Source: Betaproteobacteria bacterium (lineage in GTDB: Bacteria; Acidobacteriota; Terriglobia; Acidiferrales; UBA7541). From it: a DNA stretch of 64,000 nucleotides. The DNA is taken from assembly GCA_903970165.1 (NCBI GenBank), contig CAJCHZ010000044.1, positions 1 through 64,000 of the forward strand, in the 5' to 3' direction. Positions 1 to 7,200 of the stretch are shown piece after piece (the first letter of the stretch is position 1; each line of letters begins with the position of its first letter). The notes under the pieces were generated by a model that had not been told where the DNA came from, ran no database searches, and worked only from the letters and a program-made list of their open reading frames with translations. The translations under genes and the position numbers were made by a program.

Positions 1-686
1 TCGAAGAAAATCGCCGCCGCCTCCAAACCGCCGCAGGCGCCAAAGTTCTCCCCCTAATCACCCTAAAACAATTCCACTCCGACGTAATCCACCTCTTCGA
101 CACTCCGTCAACCGAGCCCCGCAAGGGCGACGCCAGCATCACCAACCGCCCCAACCTCCTCCTGGCCATCCAAACCGCCGACTGCGTCCCCGTCCTGCTC
201 GTCGACCCCAAAAAACGCGCCATTGCCGCCATCCACGCCGGCTGGCGCGGCACCCTGGCCCGGATCGTCGCCAAAACCATTGGCAAAATGCAAATGCACT
301 TCGCCACCAACCCCCGCGACCTCCTCGCCGCCATCGGCCCCAGCATTGGCCCCTGCTGCTACGAAGTCGGCACCGAAGTCGCCACCCAATTCCTCTCCCA
401 ATTCGCCGACGCGCCCTCCTACTTCGACGAATTCCGCACCGGCGATGAGCCCAACCCCATCCAGTGGCTCAACAGGATGCCCCCAGGGCACCAGCCCCCG
501 CCCAAAGGCGTCCTCCTTGACCTACGCAAAGCCAACAAATCCCAGCTCTTAACCGCCGGCCTCCGCCCCCAAAATATCCACACCATCGACCTCTGCACCG
601 CCTGCAACCCAGACCTCTTCTTCTCCTACCGCAAACAAGGCCCCCATTCCGGCCGCCTAATGTCTCTAATCGCCCTCCGCCCCTAA
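1..686 (+). CDS. pgeF: YfiH/PgeF-type multicopper polyphenol oxidase family protein (5' end missing)
   Basis: The open frame enters from the left edge of the window (frame of base 3) and ends at TAA 684-686, so only about 227 C-terminal residues are present. The three zinc-ligand motifs of the YfiH/LACC1 family are all visible: KQFHSD (His), TADCVPVLL (Cys) and HAGWRGT (His), then the family-typical GPCCYEVG and a C-terminal DLCTACNPDLFFSYR block. Members act on purine nucleosides (phosphorolysis or deamination), and the E. coli homologue edits peptidoglycan precursors. Which activity applies here cannot be read from the sequence. The true start lies upstream of the window. Family assignment is very secure, exact substrate is not. 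Confidence 0.9.
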   Translation, partial: EENRRRLQTAAGAKVLPLITLKQFHSDVIHLFDTPSTEPRKGDASITNRPNLLLAIQTADCVPVLLVDPKKRAIAAIHAGWRGTLARIVAKTIGKMQMHFATNPRDLLAAIGPSIGPCCYEVGTEVATQFLSQFADAPSYFDEFRTGDEPNPIQWLNRMPPGHQPPPKGVLLDLRKANKSQLLTAGLRPQNIHTIDLCTACNPDLFFSYRKQGPHSGRLMSLIALRP

Positions 687-708
687 TCCAGATCCGGCCT
701 GCCTTTTT

Positions 709-731
709 GGGAGGGAACGGCTTTAGCCCCT
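709..731. repeat. Short GGCTTTAGCC-type intergenic palindrome
   Basis: The intergenic stretch after pgeF contains a GGCTTTAGCCCC core flanked by GC-rich sequence. It resembles the short imperfect palindromes common between acidobacterial genes, and a related AGGGGCTAAAAGCCC block lies after purB near 19880. Function is unknown. It could serve as a REP-like element or weak transcript end. Confidence 0.35.
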
Positions 732-835
732 GAAGCGTCGTGGCAATGTCCGAAGCTCCAATTTATGAGATGGGTCGTAGCCGAAGCTTGCCACGACTCA
801 CACAAGGCGCCATCACCTGGCGCAAAAGCGTCATG

Positions 836-870
836 GTGCACACTGGACAGTGCACACTATTCCGTGTCCA
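836..870 (+). promoter_or_regulatory. Candidate antitoxin operator upstream of the RHH antitoxin
   Basis: Ten bases upstream of the antitoxin ATG the sequence holds a direct repeat GTGCACACT (836-844 and 850-858, 5 bp apart). It also holds an overlapping inverted repeat TGGACA (844-849) / TGTCCA (865-870). Antitoxins of the ribbon-helix-helix class bind such repeated half-sites to autoregulate their operon. The repeats are seen directly; the regulatory role is inferred. Confidence 0.5.
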
Positions 871-879
871 CCACCTCCT

Positions 880-1098
880 ATGAAGAACGTCACCCTCAGC
901 GCCGGCGCCGACCTCATCGAAAAGGCCCGCGCCGTTGCCAAGTCCGAAAACACGACTCTCAATGCCGCCTTCCGCGAATGGCTTGAGTCTTACGCCCGTC
1001 GCAAGGGCGACGTCGAGGCCTTTCGGGCAGTAATGGAAAGCCTGAAGCACATCGATGCAGGCGGTCCCTACACACGCGAAGAGATGAATGAGCGATAG
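880..1098 (+). CDS. VapB-type antitoxin (ribbon-helix-helix-like)
   Basis: A 72-residue protein beginning MKNVTLSAGADLIEKARAVA, with a short beta strand followed by two helices as in MetJ/Arc-type antitoxins, and a charged C-terminal tail that would wrap a toxin. I chose the ATG at 880 rather than an upstream in-frame one at 850 because the family starts at this beta strand and the candidate operator occupies 836-870. It overlaps the following PIN frame by 11 bp, the usual translational coupling of vapBC. The partner toxin is truncated, so this antitoxin may now be an orphan. Confidence 0.7.
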   Translation: MKNVTLSAGADLIEKARAVAKSENTTLNAAFREWLESYARRKGDVEAFRAVMESLKHIDAGGPYTREEMNER

Positions 1099-1315
1099 AT
1101 TCTTCCTTGACACCGACATCCTGGTCTATGCCTTGACCAGGAGCGATCCCTCGAAGCAAGCCGTCGCTCTACGGCTCCTCAGAGATGCTATCGATTCCGG
1201 TAACGGCATAATTAGCTTTCAGATCGTGCAGGAATTCTTCAGCGTTGCTTTTCGGCGTTTCACCCCACCTCTCACGCTAGTCGAGGCGGAACGATTCCTG
1301 GCAATCTTGTAGATG
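1088..1315 (+). pseudogene. Truncated VapC-like PIN-domain toxin
   Basis: The 74-residue product starts MSDRFFLDTDILVYAL, which carries the first PIN acidic residues (Asp8, Asp10). It continues to the second conserved acidic position (Glu49 in FQIVQEFF). It then stops after a helix ending in RFLAIL. PIN toxins are usually 130-140 residues and need later Asp residues to bind the catalytic metal; these are missing. No continuation of the fold is seen in any frame of the next 120 bases, so this is a deletion rather than a simple frameshift. It is most likely inactive as a ribonuclease. Confidence 0.75.
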
Positions 1316-1436
1316 CAACACTTATGAAAAACAGGAGAGGGGGGATACGCTGCGCCAGGCTGATTTCAGAGTAGCCCCAAGAGAGCTGAGGGCTTTCGGA
1401 ACTAGTCGCGCTAACCAGCCGATACCCAGGACGCGG

Positions 1437-2579
1437 TCAAGCAGCCGTGGGAGCAGTCTCAATCTGCGTCAATGCTAACTGGCCACACGCAGCCATCACG
1501 TCGCGGCCTCGGGAGTACCTCGTAAACGTCGGCACGCCCTTCTCTAGCATGATCCGGTGAAACTCTTTCACGCTCGCTTCGGTCGGTTCCGCAAACGGCA
1601 GCGCACCCGGATTCCACGGAATAATGTTCACTTTGACGCGTCCCAGGTCGCTCATCATTCTAGCCACGCGCCGCGCGTCTTCCGGCGTGTCATTCACGCC
1701 GCCGAGCAGCACATACTCAAAGGTGATGTACTCCCGCGTACCTTTAGGGAATTTCTTGCAGGCTTCCAGCAGCTTCGCCAAAGGATATTTCTTGTTGATC
1801 GGCATCAACACGTTCCGCTGCTCGTCGCTTGACGCGTTCAAGGAAATCGCCAGCTTCGGCCTAACTTTTTCCTCCGCCAGCCGCTCGATTCCCGGGACGA
1901 TACCGCTCGTCGAAAGCGTGGCATGCTTTGGCGCAATCCGCACCGCCGCCGGGTCAAGTAAAATCCGCAAAGCAGCCATCACTGCATCAAAATTCAAAAG
2001 CGGCTCGCCTTGCCCCATCAAAACAATATTCGTCTGCGGCGCAAGCCGCTCCTTGTGTTCCTCAAGCGGCAAAAGCACTTGCGCCAAGATTTCCCCAGCC
2101 GTCAAATTGCGAATCAGCCCAAGCTGCGCCGTCAAGCAAAACTGGCAATCCACAGCGCACCCCGCCTGCGTGGAAATACAAATCGTCTGCCGTCCCTCGC
2201 TAGGCATGAACACTGCCTCGACGGAAGCAGCTCGCAACGGTTTTCTCTTCTCTGTGCCCTCTGCGAGCTCGGTGTTGAAATCCCCGCGATCCTTCGTCTC
2301 GCTCTCGCCCAGCCCAAACAAATACCGCACCGATCCATCGGTAGAAACAAATCGCTGCTTCACCATCGGCAAAGAAATCGCCGCTTCCTTAGCGAGTTTC
2401 TCCCGCAAGTTCAAAGGCAAATTCGTCATCTGCGCTAAATCGAATTTCCGCTCAGCATACAACGCATGATAAATCTGCTCGCCGCGATAGGCAGGCTCGC
2501 CAATGGACACGCAGAAGGCCCGTAGTTCTTCTTTCGATTTACCCAGCAATTCCATGAAGGTTCCCGCATTTCTCCGCAC
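1437..2579 (-). CDS. rlmN: 23S rRNA (adenine-2503-C2)/tRNA methyltransferase RlmN
   Basis: Radical-SAM dual methyltransferase that places the C2 methyl group on A2503 of 23S rRNA and A37 of some tRNAs. Visible features are the N-terminal helical RNA-binding part (residues about 10-75), the CxxxCxxC cluster (Cys141, Cys145, Cys148), the preceding Cys134 equivalent to E. coli Cys118, and the C-terminal MAACGQL block whose Cys365 matches the methyl-carrying Cys355. A 25-residue insertion (about residues 92-117, charged and low in hydrophobics) lies between the N-terminal domain and the core. At DNA level it looks like a dispersed repeat. ATG at 2579 is listed; the internal Met9 (2555) matches the family start equally well. 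It is monocistronic. Confidence 0.95.
   Translation of the reverse strand: MRRNAGTFMELLGKSKEELRAFCVSIGEPAYRGEQIYHALYAERKFDLAQMTNLPLNLREKLAKEAAISLPMVKQRFVSTDGSVRYLFGLGESETKDRGDFNTELAEGTEKRKPLRAASVEAVFMPSEGRQTICISTQAGCAVDCQFCLTAQLGLIRNLTAGEILAQVLLPLEEHKERLAPQTNIVLMGQGEPLLNFDAVMAALRILLDPAAVRIAPKHATLSTSGIVPGIERLAEEKVRPKLAISLNASSDEQRNVLMPINKKYPLAKLLEACKKFPKGTREYITFEYVLLGGVNDTPEDARRVARMMSDLGRVKVNIIPWNPGALPFAEPTEASVKEFHRIMLEKGVPTFTRYSRGRDVMAACGQLALTQIETAPTAA
2236..2284. repeat. ACAGAG-type dispersed repeat inserted in frame within rlmN
   Basis: Read on the minus strand, the segment contains AACACCGAG, GCAGAGGGCACAGAGAAG and GAAAAC in order. This matches the familiar CACAGAGGnCACAGAG pattern normally found between genes in many environmental bacteria. 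It coincides exactly with the segment of RlmN that has no counterpart in E. coli RlmN, and it preserves the reading frame. The pattern match is by eye and from memory. Confidence 0.5.
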
Positions 2580-2668
2580 GCATCGCAGCGCTTGGAATCA
2601 CCCTACAGAATATCGTGTTTTGCTGAACATTTTCTTGTTTGTCTGCGCGGATGCCCAAGGTTCAGCGG

Positions 2669-2683
2669 TATAATTTTATTACC
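2669..2683 (+). promoter_or_regulatory. TATAAT -10 element, near-leaderless start of the dioxygenase gene
   Basis: A perfect TATAAT (2669-2674) ends nine bases before the ATG at 2684. Transcription would start around 2681, leaving almost no 5' leader, and no Shine-Dalgarno sequence is present. No convincing -35 was found. Confidence 0.45.
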
Positions 2684-3280
2684 ATGCCAAAAGAACTCGC
2701 TATCGAACAGCTTGCCATCGCCGATTGGGTCAAAGGCCTTGCCGCCATGCCCGAGCGCGAATTCACTTTGAAAAACGTCCAGCACTACATCGTGCATCAC
2801 GGCGTCCGGCCCGAGACACTCGACAAGTATCTCTTCTTCTCCAAAGGCAACTACACGCGCAACCTGATTTTCAGGAATGACCTCTTCGAGTGCATGACCA
2901 TTTGTTGGGAAATCGGCCAGCACAGCAGCATCCACAATCACCGCGATCAGAATTGCTGGATGTCCGCTCCCATCGGCCGCCTGAAAATCCAGAATTTCCG
3001 CGTCGAAGACAAGGACGCAACCTGCGGCAAGTGCAAAGTTTTTCCGACGGAAATCTACGAGATGGACGCCGCGAATCCTGTGCACGTAAATCCCCTCGAG
3101 CCCGTTCATCAGGTTCTGAATCTGCCGGAATTCAACCAGCGCGCCGTCAGCATCCACGTGTACTCGAAACCGTTCGACAGCTGCGAGGTTTACGCGAAAG
3201 AAAAAGGCACCTACGGCGACGTGCCGCTCCACTACACCAGCGAATACGGCAAGCTCCATCCCGACGAGAAGCTGCTGTAG
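2684..3280 (+). CDS. Cysteine dioxygenase-family cupin protein
   Basis: A 198-residue cupin of the type I cysteine dioxygenase family, non-haem iron enzymes that oxidise cysteine to cysteine sulfinate. The iron-binding signature is clear: SSIHNHRDQNCWM gives His84 and His86, with Cys91 at the position that forms the Cys-Tyr crosslink in the mammalian enzyme. The third ligand and active-site region is SIHVYSKPFDSC. I chose ATG 2684 over an upstream in-frame Met at 2639 because the TATAAT box lies between them and family proteins start here. It stands alone between rlmN and an M16 peptidase. A related thiol dioxygenase substrate such as mercaptopropionate cannot be excluded. Confidence 0.82.
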   Translation: MPKELAIEQLAIADWVKGLAAMPEREFTLKNVQHYIVHHGVRPETLDKYLFFSKGNYTRNLIFRNDLFECMTICWEIGQHSSIHNHRDQNCWMSAPIGRLKIQNFRVEDKDATCGKCKVFPTEIYEMDAANPVHVNPLEPVHQVLNLPEFNQRAVSIHVYSKPFDSCEVYAKEKGTYGDVPLHYTSEYGKLHPDEKLL

Positions 3281-3282
3281 CC

Positions 3283-3296
3283 CAGGCTTCAGCCTG
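3283..3296. repeat. CAGGCTTCAGCCTG palindrome
   Basis: Immediately after the dioxygenase stop, CAGGCT and AGCCTG face each other around TC. It belongs to the class of short GC-rich palindromes that recur between genes in this window (near 709, 7052, 30831, 43436 and 60734). It could end the transcript, but no T-run follows. Confidence 0.35.
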
Positions 3297-3415
3297 TGCT
3301 CTTTTTGACAGCGAGCCGCGGTTTGCCTTTGGGCAAGCACAGCGGCCGCAAAGCGCACGAAGTGAATTCTGGTCCACTGTTTCTCCGATTCACGAGCCTG
3401 TGTCACAATTGACTT

Positions 3416-4699
3416 ATGCCAACGGTCAGTGAAGCGCGTGACATCCAGAAGCACGTCCTCTCCAATGGCCTCGTGGTCATCACGGAGACGATGACGCACG
3501 TGCGTTCCGTGTCGGTGGGCGTGTGGATCCGCAACGGCTCGCGGCGCGAAATCGCCGACGAGAATGGTCTTGCTCACTTCATGGAGCACATGGTGTTCAA
3601 AGGCACGGAGCGCCGCTCCGCCGAATCCATTGCCCGTGAAATGGATTCCGTCGGCGGCATGCTCGATGCGTTCACGTCCAAGGAACAAATCTGCTTTAAC
3701 GCCAAAGTGCTCGACGATCACCTGCCCATCGCCTTCGAGGTCATCGCCGATCTCGTTCTTCGGCCCAAATTTGATTCCAACGACGTCAAAAAAGAGCGTC
3801 AGGTCGTCCTTGAAGAGATCAAGATGGACATGGACAATCCCGAGTACCTGCTCCATGACATTTTCACGCGGGGCTTCTGGCCGGAGCACCCACTCGGCCG
3901 GCCGATTCTGGGCACGCCGGAAACGGTGCGGCGTTTCAGCCGCGAACATTTACGCGAGCGCTTTCGCGACTGGTTCGCGCCAGACCATCTGGTGATCACC
4001 GCGGCAGGAAACGTCACGCACGATAAGGTTTTGGACCTTGTCCAGCGCGAATTCGGCGATCTGAAGCCTACGCGCACGCTCGAAGACCACACCGCACCCA
4101 TGACGAAAGCGCCCATTCATCTCGAAACCAAGCGCGACCTCGAGCAAATCCATCTCTGCATCGGTGTTCCGGCCCTGCCTCTTGGCCACGAAGCGCGGTT
4201 CGCCGCCGCAGTGCTCAACAATCTTCTCGGCGGTGGCATGTCTTCACGCTTGTTTCAAAATATTCGCGAAAAAGAAGGCCTTGCTTACGCCGTTTTCAGC
4301 GAGCTCACGCCTTATTCTGACGCCGGCATGTTCACCGTTTACGCCGGAACGGCAAAAGAAACCGTTGGCCAGGTCATTGACCTCACCATCAAGGAATTTC
4401 GCGCCATGAAGGAATCGCCGGTCAGCGAAGAAGAGCTCACCCGCGCCAAGAATCATCTCAAAGGCTCGCTGATGCTTTCGCTCGAATCCACCAGCTCGCG
4501 GATGTCGAATCTCGCACGCCAGGAGCTGTACTTCGGCCGCTTTTACTCGCTAGACGAAATCCTTGCCTCCATCGAGTTGGTCACTCTCAATCAGGTGCAG
4601 TCCCTGGCTCACGAATTCTTCAAACCAGAACAAATCGCCGTCACCGTCCTCGGCCCTCTAAATGGCTTCACCCTCGAGCGCTCACGCTTAGCTTGCTAA
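3416..4699 (+). CDS. M16-family zinc metallopeptidase (processing-peptidase type)
   Basis: A 427-residue single-module M16B peptidase. The inverted zinc motif HxxEH is at His54-Glu57-His58 within GLAHFMEHMVFKGTERRS. The downstream glutamate-rich helix (QVVLEEIKMDMDNPE) supplies the third ligand. The C-terminal half is the inactive M16 repeat with the GGGMSSRLFQNIREKEGLAYAV signature. Relatives degrade short peptides and signal-sequence fragments, often as dimers. There is no signal peptide. The start MPTVSEARDIQKHVL aligns with the beta strand that begins the family. It is preceded by a 135-bp gap and followed by an unrelated gene. Confidence 0.92.
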   Translation: MPTVSEARDIQKHVLSNGLVVITETMTHVRSVSVGVWIRNGSRREIADENGLAHFMEHMVFKGTERRSAESIAREMDSVGGMLDAFTSKEQICFNAKVLDDHLPIAFEVIADLVLRPKFDSNDVKKERQVVLEEIKMDMDNPEYLLHDIFTRGFWPEHPLGRPILGTPETVRRFSREHLRERFRDWFAPDHLVITAAGNVTHDKVLDLVQREFGDLKPTRTLEDHTAPMTKAPIHLETKRDLEQIHLCIGVPALPLGHEARFAAAVLNNLLGGGMSSRLFQNIREKEGLAYAVFSELTPYSDAGMFTVYAGTAKETVGQVIDLTIKEFRAMKESPVSEEELTRAKNHLKGSLMLSLESTSSRMSNLARQELYFGRFYSLDEILASIELVTLNQVQSLAHEFFKPEQIAVTVLGPLNGFTLERSRLAC

Positions 4700-4805
4700 G
4701 GCCTGGGCTGCTGAAGTTGCTGCCGGCAGTTTTGAATTGACGACCCCGGCACAAGCCGCGAATCCTGCGGTGCTTCGCAAGTGCAAGTCACTCTAGACTC
4801 GTTTC

Positions 4806-5210
4806 ATGGGATGCACGGACGAGGAACTTCGCTCACAGCTTGAGCGGCTGGAAGCACGCAACCGCGCGCAAGTTGAGGTGATCCTGAGTTACGGTGTGGA
4901 CCTCAACAAGAAGCGCCAGATTGACCTGAGCTTCTGGGCGCCTAACGAAACCGCGGCCATGACCTTCGCGGAAGCATGCAAGCGGAGCGAGATGCCGCCC
5001 GACGCCGTTCGGCCTCCCGTACCCGTTGGAACGGACCGGCGCTGGCTGGTTACTTGTGCAATCGAAGCGACGGTCACATTCATGACCACTACGGACAACG
5101 TCGCGACATTCATCATGTTCGCCGACAAATTCGATTGCGAATATGACGGCTGGGGCACCGCCATCGTCGAGGCTACCGGCACTATTCCCCGTAAACCAAA
5201 TCCTTCTTAG
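4806..5210 (+). CDS. RraB-like ribonuclease E inhibitor family protein
   Basis: A 134-residue protein whose C-terminal half ends in the characteristic RraB block FADKFDCEYDGWGTAIVEA. In E. coli, RraB binds RNase E and modulates mRNA decay, but the fold also occurs in proteins of unknown role. The N-terminal third is a predicted helix (residues 1-25, EELRSQLERLEARNRAQVE) followed by a beta-rich segment containing NKKRQIDLSFWAPNETAAMTF. No partner RNase is encoded nearby. Fold assignment is likely; the inhibitory function is inferred only. Confidence 0.6.
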   Translation: MGCTDEELRSQLERLEARNRAQVEVILSYGVDLNKKRQIDLSFWAPNETAAMTFAEACKRSEMPPDAVRPPVPVGTDRRWLVTCAIEATVTFMTTTDNVATFIMFADKFDCEYDGWGTAIVEATGTIPRKPNPS

Positions 5211-5214
5211 CTCT

Positions 5215-5919
5215 TCAAGAGACGGCCAAATGCAGGCCCGCCGCAAGCTGAAAAGTGGCCGCGTACTCGATGTGGAGGACGCGGCGCGGCTTCTCTGATT
5301 GTGATTTGGAAGACGCGTGGACGATGAGCGGCCTCATGGCCAGGACACCGCCGCGTGGCACCAGGCAATCCACTGGGGCAATTGTCGTCGAAAGATCGTG
5401 GAGCTGTTCATCGGAGAGAACGCCGAGAGTGTGGGTACGAGGCAGGACACGAAGCGGACCATTATCGGCGGACGAATCGTCAAGATGAAGACGTATGGCA
5501 AGAACCTGTTCGAGGGCGCTGGACGGAGCGTGTGCGTAGTTCACGCCGTTCTTGATTGACCACGGCCCCCAATCTGGGACTCCGCGGCGCGCGCGCAGCG
5601 GCAACGCAGTGTCCTGGTGCCAAACAACCAGCCAATTGGAAGCAGGCGATTTATCGAAGAGGGTCGCGCGAAAGGGAAGCGCGTTACTTCCCAGAACATC
5701 TTTCGCCAACTGTAACAGCCGGGCATCGCGCGCAAGAGCGGAGATACCCTCGATTCGCATGGCATGACGCAAGCCAGCTCTACTACGTGGAAGGTCTGGC
5801 TTCTCAAGCCCGGCCAGCAAGGTAACGATTCCCTCCTCCGGCAGAATGTCCGAAACGATGGCGAATCCTTCTGCCAAGACTCGCTTTAACAACGCCTCCG
5901 ATTTGTCGGCAATTTGCAC
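5215..5919 (-). CDS. Phytanoyl-CoA dioxygenase (PhyH) family protein
   Basis: A 234-residue Fe(II)/2-oxoglutarate-dependent oxygenase. The HxD motif (His101, Asp103 in WLVVWHQDTALP), the distal iron ligand His201 (RPLIVHASSKS) and the 2-oxoglutarate-binding Arg (RRVLHIEYA) are all in place, so the enzyme should be active. PhyH-like proteins hydroxylate varied small molecules and the substrate cannot be inferred. Its stop lies only 5 bp from the convergent RraB-like gene, and it is transcribed divergently from the WalJ-like hydrolase. Confidence 0.82.
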   Translation of the reverse strand: MQIADKSEALLKRVLAEGFAIVSDILPEEGIVTLLAGLEKPDLPRSRAGLRHAMRIEGISALARDARLLQLAKDVLGSNALPFRATLFDKSPASNWLVVWHQDTALPLRARRGVPDWGPWSIKNGVNYAHAPSSALEQVLAIRLHLDDSSADNGPLRVLPRTHTLGVLSDEQLHDLSTTIAPVDCLVPRGGVLAMRPLIVHASSKSQSEKPRRVLHIEYAATFQLAAGLHLAVS

Positions 5920-5949
5920 GGCGTGGATATTCTAAGCTTTCTTTCCGAG

Positions 5950-5978
5950 TTGACGCGGCGGAATTGAAGTGCCATTAT
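5950..5978 (+). promoter_or_regulatory. Candidate sigma-70 promoter for the metallo-hydrolase gene
   Basis: TTGACG (5950-5955) and CATTAT (5973-5978) are separated by exactly 17 bp in the 116-bp divergent region. Transcription would begin near 5985, giving a leader of about 50 nt. Confidence 0.45.
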
Positions 5979-6035
5979 CCTGAAAATTCGTTTGTGTGAT
6001 ATTTTTGTAGTGCAACTGGGGGCAAAGCGATCGGC

Positions 6036-6839
6036 TTGCGGGTTTCCATACTGGCGTCTGGCAGCTCGGGCAACATCACTTTGCTTGAGACGGAGCGGAC
6101 CCGACTCCTTGTGGATTGCGGACTTGGCAAGCGCGAAACTCTGGCGCGGCTTGCGGCCATTGAAAAGAACGTCGAGCACATCGACGGCATCCTGATTACC
6201 CACGAACATACGGATCATTGCAACGGGCTTCCGCAGATGCTGGGGCTTTGGAAGGCGCCGCTGTATGTGACGGAGCCAACGATGGGGGCGCTCCAGCGGA
6301 CTCTCCCCGAGACATTTGGCAAGCGGCTGAAAGGCGTCGAAACGATTCACGCCGGGCAGCATTTTTCAATTGGCGACATAGAGGTGCACGCGTTTGCGAT
6401 TCCGCATGATGCGGCGGACCCGATCGGGTTTACGTTTCGATCCAACGGCGCGAAAATGGCTTTGGTTACAGACCTTGGTTACATGCCCGAGCTAGTCAAA
6501 GTGCATTTGAAAAACTCCGATTGCCTGATGCTGGAATCGAATCACGACCTCGATATGCTGAAGGTTGGGCCTTATCCGTGGGTTGTGAAACAGCGCGTGC
6601 TAAGCCGCACGGGGCATTTGTCGAATCACGCGGTAGGCGAATATCTCTCGGATCCCGACGGGTTTGACGCCATTGCGCGGTATCTTGTGCTGGGGCACGT
6701 CTCGCAGGAAAACAACAATCCCTATCTCGTGCGGATTTCCGCGGAAGAGGCGCTTGGCCGGCGCAGTGCCGAATGCGCATTCCGCGGGGAGCTTCTCGTC
6801 GCCTCGCAGGATGCCCCTTTGAGGTCGCTGGAACTGTAG
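6036..6839 (+). CDS. MBL-fold metallo-hydrolase, WalJ/YycJ-like
   Basis: A 267-residue metallo-beta-lactamase fold protein resembling WalJ/YycJ, a predicted exonuclease linked to DNA replication and cell-wall control in Firmicutes. The dinuclear metal motif THEHTDH gives His56, His58, Asp60 and His61. Further ligands are in AIPHDAADP and VTDLGY, with the conserved HLSNHAVGEYL and LGHVSQENNNP segments. Translation starts at TTG 6036, with GGGGGC about 12 bases upstream; there is no in-frame ATG at the family-typical start MRVSILASGSSGN. Confidence 0.85.
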   Translation: MRVSILASGSSGNITLLETERTRLLVDCGLGKRETLARLAAIEKNVEHIDGILITHEHTDHCNGLPQMLGLWKAPLYVTEPTMGALQRTLPETFGKRLKGVETIHAGQHFSIGDIEVHAFAIPHDAADPIGFTFRSNGAKMALVTDLGYMPELVKVHLKNSDCLMLESNHDLDMLKVGPYPWVVKQRVLSRTGHLSNHAVGEYLSDPDGFDAIARYLVLGHVSQENNNPYLVRISAEEALGRRSAECAFRGELLVASQDAPLRSLEL

Positions 6840-6909
6840 CCGTTCGTCCCGCCAAGCCGCGGAAATTCCACTCGCTTTTTCTGATTCGCTGAAATACACT
6901 AAGTTTGTT

Positions 6910-7127
6910 CTTGGTAGAGGTGCGGAGGCCATGAGTAGCCCGGGAGCAGTTCCGATCAGCTTCGGAAGCCGCGGCAAAAGGGGCCAGGTTGTTGTACTCC
7001 GCCGAAATCGCAGCGGTAGCTGTTACCGCTGAGGTTGGGGAACAGGTCTAAGGCCTGTCCACTGTCATCCGATTAGATGGCCGTTTGAAACGCGGCCAGA
7101 GCTAAAGCCGGATGGAGCGCTATCGAG
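6910..7127 (+). promoter_or_regulatory. Lysine riboswitch (L box) controlling the dap operon
   Basis: Conserved L-box sequences occur in order: AGAGGTGCGGAGGCC, GAGTAG, AAAAGGGGCC followed by CTCCGCCGAA, then TACCGCTGAGG, and finally GGAGCGCTATC. The ends pair as an 8-bp P1 stem, CTTGGTAG (6910-6917) with CTATCGAG (7120-7127), including two wobble pairs. A TACACT -10 box (6895-6900) places the transcription start two to ten bases before the aptamer. The next genes are dapE-dapB-dapA-dapD, exactly the targets expected for lysine feedback. No terminator with a T-run follows, so control may act on translation of dapE or by Rho. The assignment was made from motif order and pairing, not with a covariance model. 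Confidence 0.85.
7052..7066. repeat. Hairpin within the riboswitch (ACAGG/CCTGT arm)
   Basis: An ACAGG ... CCTGT inverted repeat sits in the 3' half of the aptamer. It most likely forms one of the riboswitch arms and is not an independent repeat, although the sequence resembles intergenic palindromes seen elsewhere in the window. Confidence 0.3.
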
Positions 7128-7200
7128 AGGCAGCAGCCCCGAGCATCTCCGTCGCGGTTCCTTCCTTTCGTATCGTTCCCTCCAGAAATTGACCGGTGGC

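Noticed and set aside
2603..3949. A 448-residue minus-strand open frame
   Set aside because: It runs antisense through the cysteine dioxygenase and M16 peptidase genes, both of which have clear active-site motifs; the antisense product has no recognisable domain.
3966..4189. Small minus-strand frames within the M16 gene
   Set aside because: Antisense shadows without start sites or family resemblance.
6931..7032. A 33-codon open frame with a GGAGG-like site upstream of dapE
   Set aside because: It lies entirely within the lysine riboswitch aptamer; its GGAGG and GAGTAG are conserved riboswitch bases and it has no lysine-rich leader-peptide character.
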